DNA from: Scalesia atractyloides | Taxonomy: Eukaryota; Streptophyta; Magnoliopsida; Asterales; Asteraceae | Assembly (NCBI GenBank): GCA_947069175.1 | Contig: CAMTDV010000015.1 | Span: 24,072,249-24,136,248, forward strand | DNA length: 64,000 bases | Direction of reading: 5' to 3' | In this document: in pieces, positions 1-11,439 of the stretch | How positions within the stretch are numbered: the first letter of the stretch is position 1 | Layout of the letters: each line of letters starts with the position of its first letter | Notes under the pieces: generated by a model | Seen by the model: the letters and a program-made list of their open reading frames with translations, nothing else | Told to the model about the DNA's origin: nothing | Databases searched by the model: none | Position numbers and translations under genes: made by a program

Positions 1-1252
1 ATCATCAAAATTCCTACAACATGTATTAAAAGCATGGATCAATACAAAAGTATTGGCGAGCATACAAGTTTGAAAATAAGTATAAGCATAAAGTTTGTCA
101 CAAATCCGTCATGGCAATTGATATTCAAATTTAAACTAGCATACGGAAACAACCTAAGCATAACGAAATAACATGGACATACAAATTGAAACTAGCAAGG
201 ATAACTAACATAAGCATAACATATAGCATGTATGTACAAGATGAAACTAGCACGCATAACTAACATAAGTATATCAGAGAATACGTTTGATTTCGTATAA
301 TATGGATTTTGTTAATTGATACATGTTGCATCCCAAAAAACGTTAAAGTGTAAAAAGGGTCGAGTATGCTCACAGTTTTGCAAAGTTTCCTTTGGTGATT
401 CCGTGCAGAGTTGGAGGTTTGAGCTTCAAAGATTCCTTTAAAACACTTAGTGTTTTCATTTGGAACTCTTAGAGTTCTCTTCCTTTCTTGGAAGATTTGA
501 GAGAAGTAGAGAGGTTGAGAAAAGAATGGTTGGAACACTTAGTGTCCTTTTAAAATTCTTAGAATTCTTGATTTAAAGAGATTGAGAGAATTAGAGAGAT
601 GAAGAGAAGAATGGTGGTAGAAGGAGGTTGGCACTTATAGGTAGAGAAGGTAGAAAAGGGTGAAATATGATTGGTTAAAGAAGGTGGAAGAGGATTGAAA
701 AGATGATTTGTGAAGAAAGGATGTGGAAAACGGTGAAATATGATTGGTTAAAAAAGGTGGAAGAGGATTGAAAAGATGATTGGTGAAGAAAAGAGGTGGA
801 AAAGGGTGAAATATGATTGGTTAAAAAGGTGGAAGACAATTGATGGGGTGGAAAGATGATTGATATATTTATTGGTATTTCTTGAGTATTTATTATGTAA
901 TTGAGTATATAAAAAGTATTAATGTATAATTCAAGTATTGAGGATGTGCGTATAAGTATTTATACGTATAATTGTGTCAGTTTGCGTATAAATACGTATT
1001 TAAATGATCGGTTGTGTGAATAAAATATGAATTTTATTATGATTAACGCCTCGAAGTGTGAGATTGAAATTAAAATATGAATGTAAGGTTTCTAAAATTA
1101 GAATACGAATACTAACATTTTTAAAATAGAAATACGAATATACGAGGCGTTACACGAATAACGATTAATATATATATTATGTTTTAACGCCTCGAATTAT
1201 GACACAAATATTTATTTTCTAAAATAAGGATGCGAAAAAGCGAGGCGTTACA
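1..1252 (+). mobile_element. 3' part of an LTR (probably Ty3/gypsy); window starts inside it
   Basis: There is no coding sequence here. The stretch is AT-rich with direct and inverted copies of a CGAGGCGTTA motif near 1046, 1143, 1183 and 1241. It ends abruptly in TTACA at 1252, after which the sequence changes in one step to Copia RNase H. A CA end butted against an interrupted pol gene is what an LTR insertion into an older element looks like. The start of the LTR and the other target duplication lie outside the window, so neither family nor orientation can be fixed. A short minus-strand open frame at 260-538 has no recognisable content. Confidence 0.5.
655..880. repeat. 73-bp tandem repeat, about three copies
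   Basis: The motif TGAAATATGATTGGTTAA recurs at about 661, 734 and 807, a period of 73 bp. Each copy is followed by GGTGGAAGA and GATTGAAAAGATGAT. It lies within the partial LTR. Confidence 0.8.
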
Positions 1253-1761
1253 CCAGACTTGGTATATGGTATCCTGCTAATGGAAATATTGAGCTTTCAG
1301 GTTACTTAGACAGTGATTTTGCTGGATGCAAGACAAGAAGGAAGTCCCCAAACAGGAGGTGTCCAATTCCTAGGTGATTGCCTAGTGTCTTGGCAAAGTA
1401 AAAAGCAAGTTGCAGTTTCCACATCCACTGCTGAGGCAGAATACATTGTTGCTGCAAGTTGCACTGCACAAATCATGTGGCTTCAAAATCAACTTTTGGA
1501 TTTTGGTATCACTGCTTTAAAGACTCCTCTCAAAATTGGAGTCAAGCAGCATAAAATATCATCAAAAATCCAGTCTCTCATTCCACAACAAAACACATTG
1601 ACATCAGACATCACTTTGTGAGGGATTGCTATGAAAAAGGTTTGATTTCTTTACAGCATGTCCATACTAAGGATCAGCTAGCAGATGTTCTAACAAAAGC
1701 ATTAGATACATCTACTTTTGAATGCTTGATCTCTAAAATTGGAATGCTAAACATGGATTAA
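1253..1761 (+). pseudogene. Copia (Sirevirus-like) RNase H, 3' end of pol, broken
   Basis: Translation in shifting frames gives the end of a Ty1/copia polyprotein. There is a segment with YLDSDFAGCK (the RNase H Asp region), then SWQSKKQVAVSTSTAEAEY, the classic copia RNase H signature with its catalytic Glu. The C-terminus carries TKHIDIRHHFVRD and QLADVLTKALD and stops at 1759-1761. At least two frame changes (near 1345 and 1575) show it is dead. The N-terminal side is cut off by the LTR ending at 1252. The long extra ORF and 3' LTR downstream belong to the same element. Confidence 0.85.
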
Positions 1762-2181
1762 AAATAGTTTTCTTGGTGATCCATGTGTAAATAGCATCAA
1801 AATGTTTTCAGAAAATCAAAATTTCTCCTTAAAAACAGCTTAAAATTGAATTTTTCAATAAATCCTTAAAGTCTGTTTCAAACCACTGATAGCATCAAAA
1901 CACTGGTTGTTTAGTAAAGTCTATCCACTGTCTAAGTGTATCCTCTGATAGTGTTAAAACAATGTTCACATCCACTGCCCATGTTCTTAAACAATGTTTA
2001 TCCAAACAACTGTCTTCCATTTCCAAACAGAGGATACAGGTGGTCAGACGTTATTCGTCAGTTATTCGCATCAGATGACACGTCATCATCACTTTTTCAA
2101 AACCCTATAAAAACCCTGTTTTATCCATAACAGAGGTTCACCTTGCCATATCAAATTCGCAAATCAATTTTTCTCTCAATC

Positions 2182-5100
2182 ATGGCACCCAAGCTAAATC
2201 AAAAACAAAATCTCAACCAGAACCACCTCCTTTTAAGCTCATAATCAAAACTCCTCACAACTATACTGCAATTCGTGAGGCAACTGATTCTAATACAAGA
2301 TATCATTCAATAATAAAAATCTTGAAAGAATCACAATTTTTGAACATGTTAACCGTCAAAGCCCCTATCTATTAAGATGCACAGTGGCAATTATGGGCAA
2401 ACGCAAAGGTTCACTCACAAAAGGATGTCCCTTATGCTATCAAATCAAAAGTGAGAAAACACTGATGCTTATTAGCCCTCAATCAAGTTCTCAAGTTTTT
2501 TAACTGAATGATATGGCACATCCTGTGTCATTCTCTACGAATGAGATGCATGCTGAATTTGTGGAAAGAGGTTACATTGGGCAACTCAAAGGTATGACTA
2601 TCTATAAACCCAATTTTCCTGCTGAGATGAGATTTTTCTTTCACACTCTTTTAACATGTCTCTCAGCAAAGACCACAGCTTTTAATGAAATACCATTGAA
2701 CATTCGGTATCTGAGTTATGCAATTTTAACTGGATCAGATTTTAATTTTTCTCAGATATTGTTCAATGATCTTGTGGCAAATTTTAATAACATTGCAAAA
2801 CAAAGAGCTTTTCTAATACATCCACGTTTCTTAAGTGTTTATCTTCAAAGTCAGATACCTGATAATGATGCTAAACAAGGCGTTGTTACACAACCAAGCG
2901 GCCTAACTCATGAAACTTTTACAAGAATAACAAATCAGGATAAAGTTTCTAAAACACAAGTAGAGGAGGCTGAGCATGCTTTACAAGAACAAAATGTTCA
3001 AACTCTACCTCCTGCTACTGAGCCCACTACTCCTGGTGATCAGGGCTTTGCAACCACTGCCCTGAAACCCACACCAGCAATCTCCAAAAAGAAACCAAAG
3101 AAAATATCCAGAAAACCCACCAAACCCAAAAAGGGCCCTCTGGAAGATGAGATCCCAGAGGTTAACCCAGTGATAACATTAAAATCACATGAAAACACTG
3201 CTTCTACTTCTTCACAGCATACGTTAGAATCTCAACCTGGCTTTGAAACTCCTCCTTCTTCCTCACAAAAGGAAAAGGTTGTAAACACATGGACACCAAA
3301 TTATGAAGCTCTGGATCCACTTGGTTCCATCTTCCTAAGCCCTCTCCCAGGGCAATGTCTCTTTCTGTACCACAACCATCACCAACAATATCACTCCCAC
3401 CAACAATATTGCCTTTACTGAATGCAATTGACCTAGAACAGACATTAACCAGTTCTTCTCAACAACCCATCAATGAGAATATACATCAACAAGTGACTGG
3501 GTCTGGTTCTGTACTCATTGCTAGCCCATCAGCAAATGAAGAGGATACATCCCTTGGGTTACATGTAACCCTTGGTGATAGTTCAACAAGAGCAGCTACT
3601 ACAATTGCTAAACTACCAAGTTTTCAATTGGACAGTGGTTACATATATAAGACTCTTTTGAAGGCAACCACTGTTGAGGCTACCAAGGTAACCTCTGATC
3701 TAGTGGGAAGTCCCCAGTACCAAGACAAAGGGGCATCTATGTTTGAAACAGAGGTTGAGACTCCTGTTCATGATAACATAGATATAACTACCTTTTCTGG
3801 TAGGAGTTCAGATGATCCTATTAAATTAGGTGATGATCTAAATATCAGGATTTGACGGAGAGAGTTACCAAAATAGAAAGCTCTGTTGATGAAATCAAGG
3901 ATTTGCTGAAACAGTTGATAGCTACAAAGAGCCAACCCTCTGTCCTATCCACTGATGACCTCAAAGAAGCTGTACACCCTCTGTTCAACAACAAAAGTGT
4001 TTTGCTGATCTTCAACACAAGCATCAAATGCAAGAAATTAGAAACATGGTTGATGCCAGATATATGGACACAACTGTAGATATCAAGGCAATAAAGGCTC
4101 ATCTCCTGCAAACCACTGGTGCTTCTCCTCCTATAGTAATTTTGGTAAACACTGATGATGCCAAAAAGGGGGAGATACCTTTAAAGAAAGAAGTGCTAAA
4201 GCTTAATGACAAAGATGCACGTCCAACAGTGGTTATCCCTAAGCCAGATGGTTCTAAAAGGATTGATGAAACAACTAACATCTTTGCAAGGGAAAAGGAG
4301 AATACAAAGAAGAGGGCAATTGTTGAGAGCAGCGCATTGGTGGAGAAAAATAGCCCTGCAAAAAGAAAAGAAAATGTTGGGTCTTCAACAAAGAAGATGC
4401 CTGTTAGAAAAACAAGGCAACCAACATCAACATCCATTCCTTCTAAGACAGCTGCTCTCCCAACCATATCTTCTTCTCCCTCAAAAACACTTACACCTCC
4501 TTCTTGAAAAGAAGTTGATAAACAAGTCCCAACAGATGTTACAACAACTGTTGTGTCAACATCTGTTGATACAACAGAGGTTATAACAAATGTTAATCCA
4601 ACCACTGCTATGGTAATCTTTCCAACTTCCACCATATCTCTACCCACACCCACAAGAATACCACAACCACAATCACCTGATCTCAAGTTCAAGAGGAGAA
4701 AAACCACAAATGTTATACTTGATGACAAGATCATCCCTTCTCCTATACCTGTGTCATCAAAACCAATGTCCACCATAGCAGTTACTCAATTTGCTTCTTC
4801 TCAAATTACTAAAGTGCCCATTGCCACTCAATTCCCTCTGGAATTACAAGCTATCAAATCAGAAATCAAATCCTTGTTTTCAGAAGAAGATCCAAATAAA
4901 AGGGAATTCCCATCTTTGAAAGGTTATCCCAAACCAAGAAACTTGGAAGAATACAAGAAGCTTAAAGTCAAACAAGCTGAAGATATCACCAAGAGGGATA
5001 ATCAGGGAAAGTCTGACAGAGTAATTCAAAATTACTGGCAATTTCAGTTGAGCAAAGTCAGAAGTATAGAAGACTATGCAAGACACTTTTCCAAAATTCT

Positions 5101-5987
5101 GTCAGAGAGAGAAGACAAAAGCCTTAAAGAAGACTACATCAATCACATCATGGAAACCAAGTTGTATAAGGCTACAAGGGCACAATTCAAAGACTGGTAT
5201 GTGAGAGAGTTGGAAGAAGAAGTACAAAGAATGCAAGATATGCTGAAAGATCCTCTCAAAAATCCAACTCCTCCAGATTGGAATAAACATAAGAAGGTGC
5301 ATGACAAGAACTTAAAGTTAAGAAGAATGAAGGAAGAGTTGATTGCTGCAAACTATGGGTCGAAGAACCAAATCATGAGGTGGATAGAGGTTAAAGTGGT
5401 TGAAACATGCAAATGGCTTGAGAAAAGAAGGAAAACTGATCCATCATTGCCAAAGAAGCCAGAGTATCCAACAGAGGATACAACTCAACAGACCCAACAC
5501 TCTTCAAAACCATCTGTAACATCTGCTATATCTATTTTGGCCTTAAATCAAAGAAAAAAGCAAAGGGATATGGTAGAAGAAGACAAAAGAGTCTTTGAGC
5601 ACATAAAGGAAGGCATCCAAAATATGACTGACTTCCATATTGATGAGACCAGTCAAAAGCTTGCAGAAGACCTGTCTCAAATGGCACAAAAAAAAAAAAA
5701 CAAATTTTCCTACCTCAACAATAACTTTCCATCCTAGAAAGCATTCAGACCCAAAAATTCTAAAGTGGAAAGTTTATAAAAAGTCCCATGAATTGACATT
5801 GCTCAAGTCTGATGGCAAAGCTACCAAGATGAGAATGGAGGATGCATATGGGCTGTGTGTAGAAGACCTCCAAGAACTCTTAGATCTGGTGCTGGAAAAG
5901 GATGATGATGAGGAATCTCTAAACTTCGAATTGCAATTCAAAGGTCAAATCAAAGATCTCCTGTTGAGGAATAAAGACCAAGAATAA
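2182..5987 (+). pseudogene. Extra ORF downstream of Copia pol (Sirevirus-type additional ORF), broken
   Basis: A long reading frame sits between pol and the 3' LTR, where Sireviruses carry an additional, sometimes called envelope-like, ORF. The N-terminal part (from an ATG near 2182, clear from 2513) contains AEFVERGYIGQLKG and NFPAEMRFFFHTLL, a conserved block I recognise from composite-family retroelements. A Pro/Ser/Thr-rich middle follows, then a short coiled coil (ERVTKIESSVDEIKDLLKQL near 3855) and a charged helical C-terminus (4553-5987). It is broken by frameshifts near 3350, 3842, 4000 and in the A-run near 5690, and by an in-frame TGA at 4505-4507. The joined length would be about 1,250 codons. 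I see no signal peptide or membrane span, so an envelope role is not supported; the function is unknown. Confidence 0.75.
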
Positions 5988-6010
5988 AAGGGTTTTTGGC
6001 ATCATCTGTT

Positions 6011-6022
6011 CCAGGGGGAGAT
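6011..6022 (+). other. Polypurine tract of the Copia element
   Basis: CCAGGGGGAGAT lies directly before the TGTTGGGA start of the 3' LTR, the usual site of plus-strand priming. Confidence 0.8.
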
Positions 6023-6657
6023 TGTTGGGATTGAACCCTTTACAAAGGAACAGATGATAGAAAGCCAAAACACTCTATCTGCGGTTTGGTCAATACTATC
6101 AGAGTTTAGATCCACTGATCTCTAAACTCTGCCTTCCAAAAGTCTGATACCTTTGAATCATCTGTTGCAACAATTGCCAAAGGTCTGATAGAAGAAAAGG
6201 AGCAGAACTTAGCCATCAGAGTTTAGCTTATTTGTTTTTAATTTCAATGTAACAGTGCTTTTGCACTATCAGTTGTTAGGGATCAGCGTTTAGATAGTTT
6301 GTTATTATTTTTATATGTCACTATCAACCCTGACGTCATCAAAGATGCTCAGAGGTTAGATAGTTAGTATAAATAGTAGTGTTGATGTAATAGTACAATT
6401 TGTATTCTTAAAAAGATCTTTACACCAATCATCTTCTTCCATTTTCTGTACTATCAAGATTTATTATAATAGGCTGAGGGGGAGTTTGTGAATCACATGC
6501 AAAGTTTACATACTTGAAAGCATGATGATGATGAAAACAAACGACCATACTTGTAGTAAAAGTTTTCCATTCTATTTCGCTGCATTTACTTTAAACTTCA
6601 ATCATATTTCCATTTTTGAAACAAAAACTACAAGTAAATCAAACTCAGCTCCTAACA
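6023..6657 (+). mobile_element. 3' LTR of the Sirevirus-like Copia element
   Basis: This 635-bp LTR begins TGTTGGGATTGAACC and ends CCTAACA, inverted termini TGTT...AACA typical of Copia. A TATA box (TATAAATA, 6368-6375) marks the promoter and the orientation. The last A also serves as the first base of the AGAAG target duplication of the Tat LTR that follows. The 5' LTR is outside the window, so age cannot be judged. Confidence 0.85.
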
Positions 6658-6661
6658 GAAG

Positions 6662-7391
6662 TGTTTTGGTCAAAAATTACCGAAGCAATTAAGTGATCAA
6701 ACTTAGTATGTGAGGTAGCGTGCTATTGTGATTCATAAAAATATGTTAAATTTATTGTTTGTGAAAACAGTTTCAGGATATAGTTCCAGGATAATGAACT
6801 ATATTAAAATAACAAGTAGATGCGATAAAAGTAGAAATTCACACAGGATGTACGAGGAAAGCCCTTGACCAATCTAGATCGCCGGCATAAAACCTCGAGA
6901 GCAGACAATCGCCAGCTGCCTTGTTCTTCTTATTGATTAAACAGCAGGATACAACTTCGGGATACTGCTTGGATCAGCTCTAAGTGTTACAATGATCGAA
7001 TTGTGTAAGTGTTGTGGTGTTTGTGATTGTTGCTGCAATTAGAAAGTGAAAGTGTACGAGATTTCGTGTGTCTTACTGCTGATCCAGACCCCCTTTAAAT
7101 AGTAAACAAAGATAACTAACTATCCTACATTCTAGGGATGCTACGAATATTCCCTTATGACCGTTCTTGACTCTCTCTTCAAGCTTCCAACGTCTTTCTT
7201 CTAACTACCATGAACGAGTCTTCAGCAAGGCCTAGTCTAGTGAACGTTTGTACCTTGCATACAAAGTAAACCGTTAGTAACGAGTTGGATACCCCCGCAG
7301 GATGTTACCAAAATCCTGGTTCAGTATCCTGGTCGCTGTAATTAACATGTTATATCTTCGGGATATGAGTTAAAAAATTCCACCCATAACA
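6662..7391 (-). mobile_element. Solo LTR of the Tat-type Ty3/gypsy element
   Basis: This complete 730-bp LTR has TGTTTTGG/CCATAACA ends on the plus strand (TGTTATGG...CCAAAACA in element orientation). It is flanked on both sides by AGAAG (6657-6661 and 7392-7396). It is nearly identical to the 5' LTR at 23200-23929, with only scattered substitutions. No internal region follows; the next bases are the same flank found after the 5' LTR. It is therefore a solo LTR, the product of LTR-LTR recombination. Confidence 0.88.
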
Positions 7392-8434
7392 AGAAGCATC
7401 TAAAAACAGTGACTTCGTACAAATAAAATCCTAAATCCACCACTGAATGTACGATAATTTTTTTAAATTTTACGTTTTATGAATGTACGGTAAAAGAAAT
7501 TTTTAGGATACCCCCTGAATAATTTTTCTAGTTCCGCCACTGGTATGCAACCCGCCCCCCTTCTGGATGCCAACTCCGACGGTTCAGGGGTTGACGATTA
7601 GGCTTAATTATCTCGTCTTGGTTAGGTTTAATTATCTCGTGATATTTAGGATTAACTATCTAGTGTATTTAGGTTTAATTATCTTGTGTTGTTTAAGTTT
7701 AATTATCTGGTGTGTTTAGGTTTAATTCTGTGGTTTGATTAGGTTTAATTATATGGTTTGTGTAATATTTAAAATTTAATTCATTTGCTTTTTTTAGTTT
7801 GTATTATTTTTATATTAGTTGTTTTTAAACATAACAATAGTTATATGTTAAAAAAATACATAAGAATTAAAAAAAACATAAAGAAAAGGTTTTTTTTATT
7901 TAATAAAAGCCCAACGGTGAGGGCCCACCACCTACCAACCGGACGGTCCGCTTGAGCGGACCACCCCACCTCCAGACCACTCCAAGTCATCATCTCCAAA
8001 CTTGTTTGGGTGAGGTTTGTTGGCAAACCACCCTAAGGGACTTGTCGTTGGGGGTGCTCTAAGTATATGTGAGAAGTGCAAGTCCAATTTTTTGCTTACT
8101 ATGTAATTTTAGGCCAGTTGTTAGATCAGTTGACATGATTTAATATTGTGACAAATGCAAATTTTATTTTAGTTGTTGAATTCGTTAAATTTTAGGCGAA
8201 TTGAGTTTAAAGATAATGTGAGGGATACTTCGCCGGTGATTATGAATATGAAATGCCATGGAAAAAAATTAAATCAAGATTTTAGAATCTTGAATTTCAC
8301 TATGATTCACGAACTAACAGTATGCATTCAGTTACGTATTCCATGTCAATATGAAAAAGTTCAAGCCATATATATTTTTTAAGTAAATACGACCAATCAC
8401 CACTCACCAACTCAAAAAATCTCAACTCACCCAT
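7392..8434. repeat. Duplicated flank, copy 1 (other copy 23930-24973)
   Basis: About 1,040 bp match 23930-24973 almost base for base, with a handful of substitutions and small indels in A/T runs. The content is non-coding: degenerate TTTAGGTTTAATTATCTNGTG repeats (7607-7760) and the end of a Harbinger-like MITE (GGGGGTGCTCTAA near 8050). The repeat stops at CTCACCCAT, where this copy jumps into the middle of an LTR and the other copy runs on into unique sequence. Confidence 0.9.
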
Positions 8435-8870
8435 GCTTGGATCAGCTCTAAGTGTTACAACGATCGAATTGTGTAAGTGTTGTGAGTGTTTGTGATTGTT
8501 GTTGCAGTTAGAAAGTGAAAGTGTACGAGATTTCGTGTGTCTTACTGCTGATCCAGGCCCCCTTTAAATAGTAAACAAAGATAACTAACTATCCTACATT
8601 CTAGGGATGCTGTGAATATTCCCTTATGACCGTTGTTGACTCTCTCTTCAAGCTTCCAACGTCTTTCTTCTAACTACCATGAACGAGTCTTCAGCAAGAC
8701 CAAGTCTAGTGAACGTTTGTACCTTGCATACATAGTAAACCGTTAGTAATGAGTAGGAAACCCCAGCAGGATGTTACCAATATCCTGGTTCAGTATCCTG
8801 GTCGCTGTAATTAACATGTAAAGTCAGGATATATCTTCGGGATATGAGTTAAAAAATTCCACACATAGCA
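8435..8870 (-). mobile_element. Truncated 3' LTR of the Tat element
   Basis: It matches 6970-7391 of the solo LTR and the equivalent part of the 5' LTR but lacks their first ~308 bp. It starts abruptly at GCTTGGATCAGC after the duplicated flank. It ends ACACATAGCA (TGCTATGTGT in element sense) and is followed by internal sequence. It differs from the other two LTRs at more positions than they differ from each other (for example extra AAAGTCAGGA near 8820), so it represents the older, original 3' LTR. Confidence 0.85.
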
Positions 8871-9127
8871 ATTGACTCCAAAAATATCGCTTTTGGGATC
8901 CTGGGGTCCAAACGGTTGTATTTTTCCTTGCGTCGATCGAGGCACTTATTGGGATGTAGATGTGATGTGACACGGTGCAACTTCCCATGCGATTGTTACA
9001 TATTGCTATCTATCTCTTGCCTATATCTTCCCTTTTTTCCCGAATACTTATCACAATAATCTCAGGAATTCAGGTAACTTCTTCCCTCCCTTCTCTCTTT
9101 TTTCTCTGCTCTGTTTTCAATTCATCC

Positions 9128-9854
9128 ATGGCTACTCGTACACGATCGCATATCGGTGACTCTACCCCGACTTTCACCCAACAGAATCTTCTCAAGAATC
9201 CGGAGAAAGAGGTGTGCTCCTTCGATAATGCTGACATCGCTGCCCTCAGGGCTTCCAGCGCTTTTCCCGATAAGGCAATTATCCGGCCATTTGACCAAAA
9301 TCTCCGATCAGATGTAGTATCCGAGGAGTGGATCTATTTTTTAGCCTACGCCTTTTCTTTAGGACTTCGATACCTATTTTATTAGTTTATTATGCAGTTT
9401 TTTAGTACAACCAAGCTTAGCTTCGCTCAAACCATGCCTATGATCTGGAGGGTCTTGATTGTACTCGACCTGATCAAGACCCATCATATCCCTGACCTGC
9501 GTATTGAGGATATTCCCATCGCCTATCGCCTAAGATCACACGGTTCTAGTCGATTCTTGCTCTTTTCCTTCTCTAACAACCCCCTCATCCTTAAAGTGAC
9601 AAAAAACGAGGATGATTGGAAATGTAAGTTTTTCTTTGTTAAGAGGGACTCTATCGACGAAGGTGTTGACCTTCCGACGAAGTGGTTGACCGCTGGTAGG
9701 ATTTAGGGTTTTAGAGATATCCCCAAATGTATCTTGATGTTATATCCTGAACTGATATTCTTGTTTCTTCCATGTAGCAAATTTCAAGGAACTAGCTCCT
9801 CCTACTGTAGGATCTGAGGAAAGGATCAAAGCAATTTACAAGTTACCTGAAAGC
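9128..9854 (+). pseudogene. Antisense accessory gene of the Tat element, copy 1 (5' part only)
   Basis: The frame starts ATGGCTACTCGTACACG and encodes MATRTRSHIGDSTPTFTQQN, then a domain resembling the family annotated as putative gypsy-type transposon protein (PF04195 by recognition). A TAG at 9383-9385 interrupts it, where copy 2 reads on. A GT-AG intron is well formed (9696-9777, 82 nt, acceptor TTGTTTCTTCCATGTAG), and exon 2 (9778-9854) continues in frame as ANFKELAPPTVGSEERIKAI. The LTR at 9855 then cuts the gene. It runs opposite to the element's gag-pol. It is a partial duplicate of the gene at 13923-16211. Confidence 0.75.
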
Positions 9855-10360
9855 TGAAAGTCCGTGATCAGGCGGTTCTAGACGGAAGTTAATGCATAAA
9901 CGTAAACCGATTCGGTAGAATGTTATTACAGAAAGGAGTAAAAGTAGAATGCAGTGGAAGTCTTCATTCATACCGAAAGAGTATACATCTTTATAAGTCC
10001 AGCTACCGGAGTTCCTGGAGAGAATCCGGCAGCACCTCCCCGTAGGGATGACAAAAACTCAAATGACAAATGAACACACACCACCAATTAATAGGGAAAC
10101 ATAACAAGTTCGCTTAACATGTGCATAGGAGGACAAGTTCGGTCGAACTTGTCTGCCACATGTCAAGTTCGAGCGAACTTGACAACCACATGTCAAGTTC
10201 GAGCGAACTTGACCTCCATAGGTCAAGTTCGAGCGAACTTGTTCCCTTTACACTAAAAACTCCGTATTTTAGTCGTGTGTTCGATTCTAACCTATACAAT
10301 ATTCAACACACGCTCAATCCAGCGTATTCGTCAAGTGACGAACACAATAGTGCATCAACA
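9855..10360 (-). mobile_element. Small Copia-like LTR, copy 1 (506 bp)
   Basis: It is preceded by AAAGC (9850-9854). The ends are TGAAAGTC...GCATCAACA on the plus strand, i.e. TGTTGATGC...GACTTTCA on the minus strand. It is nearly identical to 14644-15149. Minus orientation is favoured by the TGTTG start, by a TATA box intact in the other copy (CTATAAATTGG) and by an AAGGGGGATC purine tract just outside the LTR at 10361-10372 read on the minus strand. Here the TATA has become CTATTAATTGG. Confidence 0.75.
10131..10242. repeat. Array of four perfect palindromes in the small LTR
   Basis: Four units about 30 bp apart each contain a hairpin with arms of about 10 bp (GTCAAGTTCG / CGAACTTGAC, 2-nt centre). 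The same array is in the second LTR at about 14920-15031. On the minus strand the array lies immediately upstream of the TATA position, so it is placed like the U3 enhancer repeats of Copia elements such as Tnt1. Confidence 0.75.
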
Positions 10361-11430
10361 GATCCCCCTTGTTCGTTACTGTCGAAGCTTGATCTTGAAC
10401 TTCAAAACTTTGAGTCGTGTTTGAATATTCTGCAACTTCAATCAAGGTGTATGTCGATGTCGTCGAGACGCGTCAACAAATTCCCCTTAACTGATGATCC
10501 GGGTTTGCATTAACAACTTTCAATTCAGATCTTTGGTTGCACAGTTTCCGATCTCCTCTGATTTGCTCGATCAATCAAATTTTCTTGAATAATCATCAAG
10601 TCGAAGCTAATCAACGCAGCAGCTTCTCCGTTTTGACGATAACCGCATCCGAGTTTAGTTTTTGAATAAGCATTGAGCGTCTAGAGTTTATTCCGCACAC
10701 TCCTAAAGTATCAAAAACTCAACCGGCAATTGATAGAAACTTCAAATCACCGCATCGGAAAACTTCAAATCAACAAGTACCCTCGAAAATCCGAAATCCC
10801 GATTTTTGTAATCACAGTTAAGCACCCCTCAGAAAGATTTGATTAGCAAATCATTAATCTGCTCAATCAGCAAATCTTCATCGAAAACAAATAATCTGGT
10901 AACACTTTGAATCTGAGAATCATACGTCTGTGACCAAAATCACGTTCTTCCTCTTCAGTCACAATGCCAGATATATAGCTATCTACGGTAGACCAGCACC
11001 ACTTGATCACCAAACATCATCATCCAACGGCGGTTTGTCCAAAGAGAAGAATGATTCATCTGCTTGAAGACTAAAATATAGCCACCAAAGGTTATCATAA
11101 GATTTCCTTGAAAATTTTGAAACCATCCGTCTGCGGAGCTAGTCATTAATTCCTAAGATAATCACCGAACGCTTTGAGCGTCCTCAGTTCCTCACTGGTA
11201 CTAACGACTGCTAATCCAGCTAACTGTTCCTTCACCGGAGATCAGGACTCTAACCCTTAAGCATCACTCTGTATCATGAACTGAAAACTTGGAATTTCCT
11301 ATGATCACCCGATGAATCTCGATCCTCTGCATTTACCGATAATCTGTGATCGGTAACCACCCGGATACTGTTGCAGTAGTCACGAATTTCAAAAATGCCG
11401 GAATCTTCAAATATTGAAAATTTGTGATAA
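10361..11430. other. Internal sequence of the Copia-like insertion, no recognisable coding
   Basis: No gag, zinc knuckle or RNase H motif is visible on either strand. It starts with GATCCCCCTT, which reads as a purine tract AAGGGGGATC on the minus strand rather than as a tRNA primer site on the plus strand. It ends where the pol frame begins (near GGTAACCAAGGTGGAAGG, 11441). Confidence 0.5.
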
Positions 11431-11439
11431 TCTGCCATC

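Noticed and set aside
260..538. Minus-strand open frame of 92 codons
   Set aside because: No recognisable content and located within LTR sequence.
4099..4776. Minus-strand open frame of 225 codons
   Set aside because: It is antisense to the extra ORF of the Copia element and reads as Val/Ser/Thr-rich low complexity without a domain.
9855..10360. Plus-strand orientation of the 506-bp LTR, to agree with the pol fragment
   Set aside because: TATA box, terminal sequence and the adjacent purine tract all favour the minus strand, and no tRNA primer site follows the 10360 end.
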